Assembly (NCBI GenBank): GCA_964502175.1
Contig: CAZCVE010000022.1
Coordinates: 62,001 to 126,000, forward strand
Direction of reading: 5' to 3'
From: JAFLCL01 sp964502175
GTDB lineage: Bacteria; Myxococcota_A; Polyangia; Polyangiales; Sandaracinaceae
Length of the DNA stretch: 64,000 nucleotides
This document shows, one piece after another, positions 1 to 8,734 of this stretch (its first letter is position 1; every line of letters starts with the position of its first letter). A program made the translations under genes and the position numbers. The notes beneath the pieces were generated by a model. The model saw nothing but the letters and a program-made list of their open reading frames with translations. It did no database searches and was not told the DNA's origin.

Positions 1-1334
1 TCCACCGCCTGCGTGAGGATCATCTGACGGATGCGCTCGGCCTCTCGACCGAAGCCCTCGGCGCGCGACGGGCGATGACGCGTCGTGATGCGGTGCGCGC
101 GATCGGCCGCGGCCCAGCACATCAGCGTGCTGAACGTCTGCGGACGCCACGCGCCTCGGTACTCCCAGATGCCGGCGTCGGGCTGGCCTGCCACGCGGAT
201 CGCCTTGTCTGCGAGGCGCTCCACGAGGTCGAGCAGGCTCGGCGTGATCTGATCCGCGAAGCGCTCGTCGACGAACATCGGGAGGAGCGCGAGCACCATC
301 TCGCCGAAGACGTCGTGCTGGAGGTGCTCGGCTGCCTGGTTGCCGACGCGCACGGGCTTCTCGCCCCGGTAGCCGGCCCAGCCGTCGAGCACGCGCTCGG
401 TCAGATCGACGCGTCCATCGATGCGGTAGAGCGGCTTGAGGTCGAGGTCGGGCGTGCGCGAGGCGACGTCGACGAGGAAGCCGAGGAACTGCTCGCGCTC
501 CTCGAAGTGACCGAGCAAGCGGAACGCGCCGAGCGTGTAGTAGGCGTCGCGCAGCCAGCAGTAGCGGTAGTCCCAGCAGCGCCGCGAGCCTGCGTGCTCG
601 GGGATCGAGGTCGTCATCGACGCGACGATCGCGCCCGTGTCCTCGAAGCAGTGGAGCTTGAGCGCGAGCGCCGAGCGGATGACCTCGTGCTGGAAGTGCG
701 GCGGCACGTCGCAGTGCTTCACCCAGCCCTGCCAGTAGCGGACGGTGCTCGCGAGGAAGCGCTCGCAGAGTGGAGCGAGCGGCTCCTCCACGGGCTGCCC
801 GAACGAGAAGACGAAGTGCCGTCGCCCCGTGAGCGCGAACGAGTCCGTGGAGAGGTACGAGAGCGGGATGTCCGTGGTGAGCCGCACCTCGCCGCCGTAG
901 CCGTGGAACGACACGTGGTGCGAGCCGAGCTGGCGTCGCGGCAGATCCTGCGACCAGCCGAGCACCGGATCGCAGTGCACGCGGATGCGAGGCGTGCCCG
1001 CGATCGGCTCGACGATGCGCACGATCTGCGTGGGCCTGAACGTGCGCTCGTGCTGGACGAAGCGCGGAAAGAAGTCGATCACGCGGAAGGCGCCGTCGGG
1101 CGACTCGAACCGAGTCTCGAGCACGTTGGTGTTCGGCACGTAGCGCTGCGCGCCGAGGCCCGCGGAGGCCGGGCCGATCGTGAAGCGTCCGCCACGCGTG
1201 TCGTCGAGGAGCGCGGCGAACAGCGGCTCGGCGTCGAACCGCGGCAGGCAGCACCAGACGATGGAGCCGTCGCGCGCGATCAGCGCAGAGGCCTGGCAGT
1301 TGCCGATGAGCCCGAGGTCTTCGAGGTTCTGCAC
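1..1334 (-). CDS. Glycoside hydrolase family 15 protein (glucoamylase/trehalase type), 3' end cut by window
   Basis: About 444 residues are visible; the C-terminus lies beyond base 1. The N-terminus shows the GH15 pattern: NLEDLGLIGNCQ, then ARDGSIVWCCLPRFDAEPLF, followed by a beta-sandwich domain to about residue 240 and the start of the (alpha/alpha)6 barrel. The barrel motifs RRCWDYRYCWLRDAY and PDAGIWEYRG are visible; the Glu of the second is the expected general acid. A stop lies four codons upstream, so GTG at 1334 is the only reasonable start. The family hydrolyses alpha-glucosidic bonds, including trehalose in some bacterial members. The divergent otsA/otsB genes make a trehalose or maltodextrin substrate likely (inference). 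It shares a palindromic promoter region with otsA. Confidence 0.88.
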   Translation of the reverse strand, partial: MQNLEDLGLIGNCQASALIARDGSIVWCCLPRFDAEPLFAALLDDTRGGRFTIGPASAGLGAQRYVPNTNVLETRFESPDGAFRVIDFFPRFVQHERTFRPTQIVRIVEPIAGTPRIRVHCDPVLGWSQDLPRRQLGSHHVSFHGYGGEVRLTTDIPLSYLSTDSFALTGRRHFVFSFGQPVEEPLAPLCERFLASTVRYWQGWVKHCDVPPHFQHEVIRSALALKLHCFEDTGAIVASMTTSIPEHAGSRRCWDYRYCWLRDAYYTLGAFRLLGHFEEREQFLGFLVDVASRTPDLDLKPLYRIDGRVDLTERVLDGWAGYRGEKPVRVGNQAAEHLQHDVFGEMVLALLPMFVDERFADQITPSLLDLVERLADKAIRVAGQPDAGIWEYRGAWRPQTFSTLMCWAAADRAHRITTRHRPSRAEGFGREAERIRQMILTQAV

Positions 1335-1343
1335 CCGGCCAAG

Positions 1344-1383
1344 CTAGCAGACAAAGGTTGGATATCCAACTAACGTCTGCTAG
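1344..1383. promoter_or_regulatory. 40-bp nested palindrome in GH15/otsA divergent promoter, probable MarR-type operator
   Basis: An inner perfect 14-bp palindrome GTTGGATATCCAAC (1357-1370) sits at the exact centre of an outer 9-bp inverted repeat, CTAGCAGAC (1344-1352) with GTCTGCTAG (1375-1383). The axis for both is between 1363 and 1364. It lies 9 bp from the GH15 start and 10 bp from the otsA ATG, so a bound dimer would cover both promoters. A MarR-family gene ends the otsA operon, and TTG...CAA dyads of this kind are typical operators for such winged-helix dimers. Assignment of that regulator to this site is inference. Confidence 0.7.
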
Positions 1384-1393
1384 TGGAGACGCC

Positions 1394-3643
1394 ATGCGCT
1401 CGCTCGTCGTCTTCTTCACCGCGCTCCTCGTGTGCCTCGGGGCGCTCTCCGTCGCGGGCTACGCGGCGCTCGACGCGGTGACGCGACAGTGGTTCGAGCG
1501 TGACCTCGCGCTGCGCGAGGAGCTCGCCGTGCGCGCCGCGGAGCCGGGGCTCGAGGGCGCCTTCGCGGGCGGTGCGGTGCCGCTCTCTCGCATCCTCGAC
1601 GGCATCACGCGCGACGAGCGCATCCTCGGCGCGGCGGCGTGCGATCCGAGCGGGCACCGCGTGGTGGCGACCACGGCGTATCCGAGCGAGCTCGGGTGCC
1701 GCGCGATGCGCGATGCCGCCGCCGCGGGTCTCGACGCGTGGTCACGGTACGAAGATCTCGCGAGCGGCCCCGTGCACGTGCGCGCGTTCCCCATCGATCG
1801 CGACGGGGCCGTGCTGGGCACCGTGCTCCTCGTGCACGACCTCCGCTACCTCGAGGGGCGACAGGGGACGACGCGCGACCTCGTGCTCATCCTCTTCTTC
1901 TTGGTGAGCACGCTCGCGGCCCTCGTCACGGTGCTCGCAGCGCGTCTCGCGCGACGTGACTGGACGCTCGGCCTCCGCCGCGCGCTCGACGGCGGCAACG
2001 CCTCACACGAGCTCGAGCCGCTCCTCCGCGACGTGCGTGCGCTCGTGGATCAGCTCGCCGAGGAGCGGGCCTTCGAGTCGCGCGGCGGACCGTGGAGCGC
2101 CGAGCGCCTGCGGCACACGCTGCGCGCCCACCTCGATGGAGATCGCATCGTCTTGCTCGCGAACCGAGAGCCCTACATCCACGTCGAGAAGGGCGACGAC
2201 GTCGAGGTTCTCCATCCCGCGAGCGGGCTCGTCACGGCGCTCGAGCCCGTGATGCGCGCGTGCTCGGGCACGTGGGTCGCACACGGCAGCGGCACGGCCG
2301 ATCGGAAGATGGCGGACGCGAAGGGCCGCGTGCTGGTCCCGCCCGGAGAGGAGTCGTACACGCTGCGCCGCGTGTGGATGTCGGAGGAAGAGGAGAACGG
2401 CTACTACTACGGCTTCGCGAACGAAGGGCTCTGGCCGCTCTGCCACGTGGCCCACGCGCGCCCCGTCTTTCGCGCGAGCGACTGGGAGCACTACGTGCGC
2501 GTGAACCGACGCTTCGCCGACGCCGTGTGCGAAGAGGCGAGCTCGGACGATCCCATCGTGCTCGTGCAGGACTACCACTTCGCGCTCGCGCCGAAGCTCA
2601 TCCGCGAGCGACTGCCGCGCGCGACGATCCTCACCTTCTGGCACATCCCCTGGCCCAACGCGGAGCGCATCGGCATCTGTCCGTGGCGCGAAGAGATCCT
2701 CGAGGGCCTGCTCGGCTCGAGCATCATCGGCTTCCACACGCAGCAGCACTGCAACAACTTCTTCGACTCGGTCGATGCGTACGTGGAGAGCAGGATCGAT
2801 CGCGAGCGGCGGGCGGTGGTGCGCCGCGATCGTGGAGAGACGCTCGTCAGGCCATACCCGATCTCGATCGAGTGGCCCGTGCGGTGGATGGAGGGCATCG
2901 CGAGCGTCGAGGACTGTCGTCGCGAGATCCGCGAGGCGCTCGGGCTCGCGCCCGACGCGCTGCTCGGGGTCGGCGTCGATCGCATGGACTACACGAAGGG
3001 CATCGAGGAGCGCCTCGAGGCGGTCGATCTCTTGCTCGAGCGCGCGCCCGCGCTGCGAGGTCGGTTCACGTTCGTGCAGCTCGCGGCGCCGAGCCGCACG
3101 CACATCGAGCGCTACCGCGAGCTCGACGATCGCGTGCGTCGGCTCGCCGAGCGCATCAACGAGCGGTGGGGACGCGACGGCTACCAGCCCGTCATGTTGC
3201 GCATCGCGCACCACGAGCCGCCCACCGTGTTCCGCTACTACCGCGCGAGCGATGTCTGCTACGTCAGCAGCCTGCACGACGGCATGAACCTCGTCGCCAA
3301 GGAGTACGTGGCCGCGCGCGACGACGAGCAGGGTGTGCTCGTGCTCAGTCAGTTCACCGGAGCTGCCCGCGATCTGACGGAGGCGCTCGTCGTGAACCCG
3401 TACGACACGCGGCAGGCGGCGCAGGCGCTCGAGGTCGCGCTCGCCATGCCGTCGGCCGAGCAGCGCCTCCGCATGCGCGCGATGCGTCGCCTCGTGTCCG
3501 AGCTCAACGTCTACCGCTGGGCCGGTCGCATGATCCTCGACGCCGCAGAGCTCCGACGAAAGGAGCGCCTCTCGGGGCGACTGTCGAGCATCGGCGAGGG
3601 GCAGCTCGTGCTCGAAGGGATGCTGCCGCGAGGTGTGCAGTGA
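1394..3643 (+). CDS. otsA: Membrane-anchored trehalose-6-phosphate synthase (GT20)
   Basis: 749 residues. It transfers glucose from a nucleotide sugar to glucose-6-phosphate. The GT20 catalytic region (about residues 245-735) shows GLWPLCHVAHARP, VLVQDYHF, FWHIPWPNAERIGICPW, GFHTQQHCNNF, GVDRMDYTKGI and SLHDGMNLVAKEY, all family signatures. Unlike E. coli OtsA (about 470 residues) it has an N-terminal extension: a membrane segment at residues 3-22, an extracytoplasmic sensor-like domain of about 140 residues, and a second membrane segment at about 163-185. The ATG at 1394 has a GGAG ribosome site 6 bases upstream; a TTG at 1358 would lie inside the palindrome and is rejected. It overlaps otsB by 4 bases (GTGA), so the two are co-translated. 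The ectodomain suggests direct sensing of an external signal (inference). Confidence 0.92.
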   Translation: MRSLVVFFTALLVCLGALSVAGYAALDAVTRQWFERDLALREELAVRAAEPGLEGAFAGGAVPLSRILDGITRDERILGAAACDPSGHRVVATTAYPSELGCRAMRDAAAAGLDAWSRYEDLASGPVHVRAFPIDRDGAVLGTVLLVHDLRYLEGRQGTTRDLVLILFFLVSTLAALVTVLAARLARRDWTLGLRRALDGGNASHELEPLLRDVRALVDQLAEERAFESRGGPWSAERLRHTLRAHLDGDRIVLLANREPYIHVEKGDDVEVLHPASGLVTALEPVMRACSGTWVAHGSGTADRKMADAKGRVLVPPGEESYTLRRVWMSEEEENGYYYGFANEGLWPLCHVAHARPVFRASDWEHYVRVNRRFADAVCEEASSDDPIVLVQDYHFALAPKLIRERLPRATILTFWHIPWPNAERIGICPWREEILEGLLGSSIIGFHTQQHCNNFFDSVDAYVESRIDRERRAVVRRDRGETLVRPYPISIEWPVRWMEGIASVEDCRREIREALGLAPDALLGVGVDRMDYTKGIEERLEAVDLLLERAPALRGRFTFVQLAAPSRTHIERYRELDDRVRRLAERINERWGRDGYQPVMLRIAHHEPPTVFRYYRASDVCYVSSLHDGMNLVAKEYVAARDDEQGVLVLSQFTGAARDLTEALVVNPYDTRQAAQALEVALAMPSAEQRLRMRAMRRLVSELNVYRWAGRMILDAAELRRKERLSGRLSSIGEGQLVLEGMLPRGVQ

Positions 3644-4422
3644 GGCACCTCCTCGGCGTCGCGGGACGCGAGCTCCTCGTCCAGCTCGCCGGGGCGGAGT
3701 GTCTGCTCGCGTTCGACTTCGACGGCACCCTCGCGCCGATCGTCGCGCGTCGTGACGACGCGCGCATGCGAGCCTCGACGCTGCGCCTCTTCGAGCGCGT
3801 GAGCGCGCGCTATCCGGTCGCCGTGATCTCGGGGCGCGGACGCGACGACGTGATCTCGAGGCTCGGCGACGCCGACGTGCGCTGGGTCGTGGGCAACCAC
3901 GGCCTCGAGCCCGGAGGCGACATGCGCGCGTTCGAGCGGGTGATGGCGCGCGCGTGCCCTGCGCTGACCTCGGCGCTGGCGGACGTGCGCGGGGTCGACG
4001 TGGAGGACAAGCGCTACTCGCTGGCGATCCACTACCGGAGCGCGCGCAACAAGCGCGCGGCGCGCGAAGCGATCGCGCGCGCCGTGGGATCGCTGCCCGA
4101 TCCGATGCGGCTCATCGCCGGCAAGCTCGTGGTGAACGTCGTGCCCGCGAACGCTCCCGACAAAGGCGATGCGCTGCTCGCGCTGCGGGCGCGCGCGCGC
4201 GCCGACGTGGCGCTCTACCTCGGAGACGACGTGACCGATGAAGACGTGTTCGTGATCGACGAGCCGGGCTCGCTCGTGTCGGTGCGCGTCGGTCGCTCCG
4301 TGCGGAGCGCCGCGCCCTACTTCTTGCGGGATCAGCGGGAGATCGACGTGCTCCTCGGGTTGCTCGCGAAGGCACGCCCGACGACCCGCGCTTCGGCTGC
4401 GTCACGGGAGGCCGCGCGATGA
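3640..4422 (+). CDS. otsB: Trehalose-6-phosphate phosphatase (HAD superfamily)
   Basis: 260 residues, the usual OtsB length. It dephosphorylates trehalose-6-phosphate to trehalose, completing the pathway begun by the preceding gene. HAD motif I is AFDFDGTLAP (Asp26 and Asp28 nucleophile and acid), motif II VISGRGRDDV, the cap region has VGNHGLE and YSLAIHYR, and motifs III/IV read NVVPANAPDKGDAL and YLGDDVTDEDVF. The GTG start overlaps the otsA stop by 4 bases. It ends with a 4-base overlap (ATGA) into the MarR gene, making otsA-otsB-marR one transcript. Confidence 0.93.
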   Translation: MRHLLGVAGRELLVQLAGAECLLAFDFDGTLAPIVARRDDARMRASTLRLFERVSARYPVAVISGRGRDDVISRLGDADVRWVVGNHGLEPGGDMRAFERVMARACPALTSALADVRGVDVEDKRYSLAIHYRSARNKRAAREAIARAVGSLPDPMRLIAGKLVVNVVPANAPDKGDALLALRARARADVALYLGDDVTDEDVFVIDEPGSLVSVRVGRSVRSAAPYFLRDQREIDVLLGLLAKARPTTRASAASREAAR

Positions 4423-4910
4423 TCAAGCGTGTCGATGGCTCGGAGCGCGACGAGCGCGTGGCGCTGCACGTGTCGCCGCCGCTCGATCTGATGCGCCTGC
4501 TCCTCCACGTGAGCCACGGCATCGAGCGCGTGAGCATGCGCATGGAGGCGCGCCTCGGCGTGACGGCCCAGCAGCGCCTCGTCTTGCGCGTGATCGGTCG
4601 TCACCCCGGCATCACGCCAGGGCGGCTCGCGGAGCACCTCCACGTCGATCCGGGGACCATCTCCGCGATCGTCCGCCGCCTCGAGTCCAAGCGCTTGGTG
4701 AAGCGCGGCACCGATCCGCGTGATCGCCGCCGCGCGACGCTGGGGCTGACCGACGCGGGACGGGCGCTCGATCGCGTGATGCCCGGCACCGTCGAGAGCG
4801 TGGTCGAGCGCGTGCTCGCAGCGCACGACGACGTCGAGCGCACCGCGGCCGCGGCGCTCTTGTCGAAGCTCGCGCACGCCCTCGAAGCCGAAGCCTCGAC
4901 GCCTCACTGA
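4419..4910 (+). CDS. MarR-family transcriptional regulator
   Basis: 163 residues. The winged helix-turn-helix spans about residues 45-115: RLVLRVIGRHPGITPGRLAE leads into a recognition helix (PGTISAIVRRLESKRLV), and the wing DPRDRRRATLGLTDAGR is diagnostic of MarR proteins. Flanking helices would form the dimer interface. It is translationally coupled to otsB (ATGA overlap). The position in the operon and the palindrome ahead of otsA suggest autoregulation of trehalose synthesis and of the divergent GH15 gene (inference). No ligand can be predicted. Confidence 0.92.
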   Translation: MIKRVDGSERDERVALHVSPPLDLMRLLLHVSHGIERVSMRMEARLGVTAQQRLVLRVIGRHPGITPGRLAEHLHVDPGTISAIVRRLESKRLVKRGTDPRDRRRATLGLTDAGRALDRVMPGTVESVVERVLAAHDDVERTAAAALLSKLAHALEAEASTPH

Positions 4911-4920
4911 CTCCAGTCAG
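4907..4920. terminator. Short hairpin between convergent marR and lipoprotein genes
   Basis: CTGACTCCAGTCAG forms a 5-6 bp stem across the stop region of the MarR gene and the last codons of the opposite-strand gene. There is no T-tract, so it is at best a weak bidirectional terminator. Confidence 0.3.
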
Positions 4921-5699
4921 GGCGCTGGGGCTGGGCAGGCGACGGAGTCGGGGCGGAGGGTGCGCCACCAGGTGCACTCCGTGGTGAACGCGGCGCGGCC
5001 CTCGGTGGTCCACCAGCGCGTGTAGGGCTGGATGGTCGACCTCTCGGGCGCGCGCCAGGCGCCTCCTTCGAGGTGTACCGCGGTCGCGTTCGGGTCGACC
5101 TGCTCGGCCGCGAGCGCGGGCACGCGCGGCAGCTGCGAGAGCGAGATGGCGGCGTTGGCCGCGATGAGGTCGCCGCTCAGGAGGAGCTCGGCCATGATCG
5201 GCACGGCCCGCGGATCCGCCCAGTCGCGCGCGCGGACGGCGAGCGTGTTCGTGTCGCCGGTCGTGAGGCATGCGCGCACGAACGGCTCGAAGTCCTCGGG
5301 CGCGTGCACCTCCGCGACGCTCGTCAGCGCGAAGAGTCGCACCGCCGCGTCGCTGCTCGACAGGTGCGCGAGCCAGAAGGTGCGCTGCGTGGCGGGCTCG
5401 GGGTGGCGCGCGAGCGCAGACGCGGCGTCGCGACGACGCTGCTCCGCGCCGGACGTGATCGCGTGCTGGAAGAACGTGGCTCCGTCGCGGACGAGCGTCG
5501 GCGGCAGCTCGATCTGCGGGTTCACGCCGTTGTGCGGCGCGGGTCCTGCGCGATCGAGCCAGGCCGACACGTCGCGCTCCACGCTCGACACCACGGCGAT
5601 CTGCGCGGGCTGCGCGACGGCGGTCGCGGTGGTCTCGCCCGAGCCGCAGCCTGCGAGCGCGAGCAGGAGGGCGGCGCTTCGTAGAACGATCGATCTCAT
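4917..5699 (-). CDS. Lipoprotein with HEAT-like helical repeats
   Basis: 260 residues. The N-terminus MRSIVLRSAALLLALAGC ends in a lipobox (LAGC), so the protein is predicted to be lipid-anchored. Residues about 85-200 have paired-helix periodicity resembling HEAT/armadillo repeats (RDAASALARHPEP, VRLFALTSVAEVHAPEDFE, VPIMAELLLSGDLIAANAAIS). No catalytic motif is seen. The ATG overlaps the stop of the upstream ATPase gene (ATGA), placing it third in the pspA operon. A role in envelope stress together with PspA is inference from context only. Confidence 0.75.
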   Translation of the reverse strand: MRSIVLRSAALLLALAGCGSGETTATAVAQPAQIAVVSSVERDVSAWLDRAGPAPHNGVNPQIELPPTLVRDGATFFQHAITSGAEQRRRDAASALARHPEPATQRTFWLAHLSSSDAAVRLFALTSVAEVHAPEDFEPFVRACLTTGDTNTLAVRARDWADPRAVPIMAELLLSGDLIAANAAISLSQLPRVPALAAEQVDPNATAVHLEGGAWRAPERSTIQPYTRWWTTEGRAAFTTECTWWRTLRPDSVACPAPAP

Positions 5700-7972
5700 G
5701 CGTACCTCGCGAGCCCTTCGGCATCCTGGACGCGTTGCTCGGCGCGGTAGCAGGCCGCGAGCGCGTGGTAGGCGGCGCTCTTGCCGCGCGCGTCGCCGCG
5801 TCGGATCGAGAGGGCGAGGGCGCGCATCGCGCACCTCACCGCGTCGGCGGACCGCCCGGCACCCAGCGCGACCATCGCCTGCGCGAGCAACGGCTTGGGG
5901 CCGGTCTCGTCGCCCGAGCGCGCGAGCCGCGCCTCGGCGTTCGCGAAGTCGCCGCGGAGGAGATCGATCACCGCGCGGAGTCGAGCGATCGTCGCGAGCT
6001 CTGCGCCCGCGAGCGTGGCCTGCTCGACCCATCGCTCGATCGCGGCGACGTCGCGGTTTCGCAGCGCAGCGCGGAGCACGCGCGCGTCGGGGCCCTTGGT
6101 GTCGTCGACCTCGCCGTCGTCGAGCGCGACCTCCTCGGTCACTGGCGTGGTCCCGGCGCTCGACGACGCGAGAGGAGAGTAGGGGGAGCTCGGCAGCCCG
6201 TCGGCGCGGGCGCTCGGCGCGGTGCTGCGCGTGATGGGCTCGCGCGGAGGCGGGATCTCGCGCGGGATCGGCGCGATCGAAGGCGCGCCGACGAAGCGCG
6301 CGGCCGCGTGAACGAAGCCCATCGCCTGGAGCGCCTCGCCGGTCCGCCGCGCGTGCATGCGCGCGTCGTCGTCGCGCCCGCCTTCGAGCGCGAAGTGCGC
6401 GACGGCGTGTCGGTGCGTGGGATCGTCGACGATGGCGTCTCCCGCGAAGCGATGGAGCTCGGCCAAGCGCGCGGGTGGCATCGTCGTCTGCACCATGCGC
6501 CGCACGAAGTGGAGCGTCGGCTCGTCGCGCGCGGTGAGCCACCCCTCGGCGCCGAGCACCGAGAGCGCCTCGGTGACGGCGCGTGGCGCGAGGCCATCGT
6601 GCGCTGCGACGGCGCGCAGCAGCGTGGTCGATGCCTCGCGCGGGAGGACCGCCGAGATCTCCAGCACGCGGCGTGCTTCGGACGGGATGAGCTCCATGCG
6701 GGCGCGCGCGAGATCCTCGACGCCCACGCCCTCGACACCGGCGCGCGGTGTCGTCCGCCACACGAACGCGTCGCCTTCGCGCACGAGATCACCCGACGCG
6801 ACCAAGAGGCGCGCGGCCTCTTCGCAGCCGAGCGTCGAGTCGCCGCCCATCGTGGCCACGCGTCGCACCACGTCGTCGGTCGTGGCCGGGCCGAGGATCG
6901 CGCGCACGACCTCGCGCGCGTCGCTCGTGCGCAGCACGGGCAGCGTGAAGCGCGCGGTGCTCGCGCCGAGGATCGCAGGGAGCGGCGCGTCGAGCGGCGC
7001 GCGCGCGACGATCGCGAGATCGGGGCGCGCCGCGCGCATCGCGGCGATCACCTCGAGGCTCGCGATGTCGATCGCCGCCAGAGGGTTGAGCACGATCCAC
7101 GTCGGCTCCGATCCGAGCAGCGCGATCGTCGAGGCCACGATCTCGCGGAGCGGCAGGATGTCGCCGTCGACCACCCTCGACTCGCCGTGCTCGGGCAGCG
7201 CCGCGAGCGCGCGCCGCAGGCTCTCGAGCGTCGCGAGCGCGCCCGAGGCCGCGCCGATCCACAGCGTGCGCGTGACCCCAGACCTCGCTCGCGCGGCGTC
7301 GACGAGCTCGACGGCGCCCGCGCCGAGGGGACCTTCGAGGACGACGAGCGCGCCGGGCTTCATCGCCGCGGAGAGCGGCTCGACGAGCTCGCGCGTCGCG
7401 GAGACGAGCGGCGGATGCGCCAGCGTCTCGAGGCTGGCGAGACACTCCGAGCGCCGCGGATGACGCCGATCGATCGAGCCGGCGCGCACGCCGCCTTGGG
7501 AGACCTGACGCGTGAAGAGGTACGTGCCGGGCACGCGATCGCGCAGCGAGCCGTCGACGAGGAGCTCGCCCGACTTCGCGCGCGCGGCGAGGAAGAACGA
7601 GTCGTCGAACGCGCTGCCGATGTGCACGCCCGCGTCTTTCCACGTGGGCGAGAGCGAGAGCGCGATGGAGAGATCGTAGCCGTCGGCCTCGTCGAGCAGC
7701 TCGAGGCCGAGCTCCACGGCGTCGATCGCGTCGCTCGACGCGAACGAGCACACGAGCTGCCCAGAGAGCTGGGCTTCTACCGTGCCGCCGCCCGCGCGGA
7801 GGCGCGCCTCGAGCGCGCGGATCGCGCCGCTCAACGAGTACGTGGTCTCGCTCCGCGGAGGTCGTGAGCGTCGCGGCACCGCGTCTGCTCCGGTGGGCGC
7901 GGACACGCGCGCCCACAACACGACGCGCTCGAGCTCGGGGCCCCCGACGGCTCCTCGCGCCTGCTCGCTCAC
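5696..7972 (-). CDS. Degenerate class III cyclase-like / AAA (STAND-like) ATPase / TPR protein
   Basis: 758 residues. Residues about 15-165 keep the fold pattern of class III nucleotide cyclases (TVEAQLSGQLVCSFASSDAIDAV, then AARAKSGELLVDGSLRDRV), but the metal-binding aspartates are not evident, so this part is probably sensory. Residues about 205-480 look like an AAA/STAND NTPase (VVLEGPLGAGAVELVDAA in the P-loop position, IVLNPLAAID in the Walker B position). The canonical GxxxxGK[ST] lysine is missing, so ATP hydrolysis is doubtful. The C-terminal 160 residues are TPR-like helical pairs. It starts at GTG 20 bases after pspA and overlaps the lipoprotein by 4 bases. Cyclase-AAA-TPR fusions are common myxobacterial signalling proteins. 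Confidence 0.7.
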   Translation of the reverse strand: MSEQARGAVGGPELERVVLWARVSAPTGADAVPRRSRPPRSETTYSLSGAIRALEARLRAGGGTVEAQLSGQLVCSFASSDAIDAVELGLELLDEADGYDLSIALSLSPTWKDAGVHIGSAFDDSFFLAARAKSGELLVDGSLRDRVPGTYLFTRQVSQGGVRAGSIDRRHPRRSECLASLETLAHPPLVSATRELVEPLSAAMKPGALVVLEGPLGAGAVELVDAARARSGVTRTLWIGAASGALATLESLRRALAALPEHGESRVVDGDILPLREIVASTIALLGSEPTWIVLNPLAAIDIASLEVIAAMRAARPDLAIVARAPLDAPLPAILGASTARFTLPVLRTSDAREVVRAILGPATTDDVVRRVATMGGDSTLGCEEAARLLVASGDLVREGDAFVWRTTPRAGVEGVGVEDLARARMELIPSEARRVLEISAVLPREASTTLLRAVAAHDGLAPRAVTEALSVLGAEGWLTARDEPTLHFVRRMVQTTMPPARLAELHRFAGDAIVDDPTHRHAVAHFALEGGRDDDARMHARRTGEALQAMGFVHAAARFVGAPSIAPIPREIPPPREPITRSTAPSARADGLPSSPYSPLASSSAGTTPVTEEVALDDGEVDDTKGPDARVLRAALRNRDVAAIERWVEQATLAGAELATIARLRAVIDLLRGDFANAEARLARSGDETGPKPLLAQAMVALGAGRSADAVRCAMRALALSIRRGDARGKSAAYHALAACYRAEQRVQDAEGLARYA

Positions 7973-7992
7973 GCGCGCCCCTGCGAGCGCAC

Positions 7993-8652
7993 TCAGCCCT
8001 CGAGCTTGCGCTTGAGCGCCGCGAGATCGTCCTCGACGACCGAGCCGCCGGTCTTGCGCTCGAGCGCGCGGAACTTGGCGTCGACCGCCGCGCGATCGGG
8101 ATCGTCGAGCACCGCCGAGGCCTCGACCTCGGCCTCGAGCTGATCGATGCGGCCCGTGAGGCGATCGAGGCTGCCGAGGCTGCCCGTGGACATGCCGCCC
8201 GTCGGTGCCTCGCGCGCGCTCCGGACCTGCGCGGCGAGCGTGGTCTTGCGTGCCTTCAGATCCTCGAGGCGGCGCTCTGCGTCTGCGATCGAGTCCTGCA
8301 GCTTTCCCGAAGCGGCCGACGCGCTGTCGGCTTGCCGCTGCAGGCCCTCGGCGTTCGCCTTGGCCTTGTGCTTCATCTTGAGCGCCTCGCGCGCGAGCTC
8401 TTCGTCGCCGGAGCGCAGCGCGAGCACGGCCTTGTTCTCCCAGCCCGTGACCTCCTCGTTCGCCTCGATGACCTTCTTGTCGAGGCGCTTGGCGGTGCCG
8501 AGCTGCGTGACGAGATCACCCTTGGCGCGCTTGAGCTCACCCTCCATCTCGAGGACGGTCTGGTCGAGCATCTTCGTCGGGTCCTCGGCGCTGTCGACCA
8601 GCGAGTTGAGGTTCGACTTCAGCACGCGATTGAATCGATCGAAGATGCTCAT
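7993..8652 (-). CDS. pspA: PspA/IM30 (Vipp1) family membrane-stress protein
   Basis: 219 residues, typical for the family. It begins MSIFDRFNRVLKSNLNSLVD with the amphipathic membrane-binding helix, followed by PTKMLDQTVLEME and a long coiled coil (about 25-190). PspA/IM30 proteins are ESCRT-III-like and assemble on stressed inner membranes to preserve integrity. It is first of a three-gene operon with a cyclase-like ATPase and a lipoprotein rather than the proteobacterial pspBC genes, so regulation is likely different. A hairpin with a six-T run lies about 80 bases upstream on the same strand. Confidence 0.93.
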   Translation of the reverse strand: MSIFDRFNRVLKSNLNSLVDSAEDPTKMLDQTVLEMEGELKRAKGDLVTQLGTAKRLDKKVIEANEEVTGWENKAVLALRSGDEELAREALKMKHKAKANAEGLQRQADSASAASGKLQDSIADAERRLEDLKARKTTLAAQVRSAREAPTGGMSTGSLGSLDRLTGRIDQLEAEVEASAVLDDPDRAAVDAKFRALERKTGGSVVEDDLAALKRKLEG

Positions 8653-8734
8653 GGCTGCTCCTGCAACACGCGCTGGCGGAGGCGCCGTCCCGCGATGACG
8701 GGATCGTCACGCCGCCGCCCTGTGCCATCAACCC

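Noticed and set aside
75..1373. 432-residue plus-strand open frame
   Set aside because: It is the antisense shadow of the GH15 gene; it is rich in Arg/Glu/Ala/His without any domain, while the minus strand carries clear GH15 motifs.
1358..1393. TTG at 1358 as the otsA start
   Set aside because: It falls inside the palindrome without a ribosome site, whereas ATG 1394 has a GGAG at proper spacing and starts the membrane segment.
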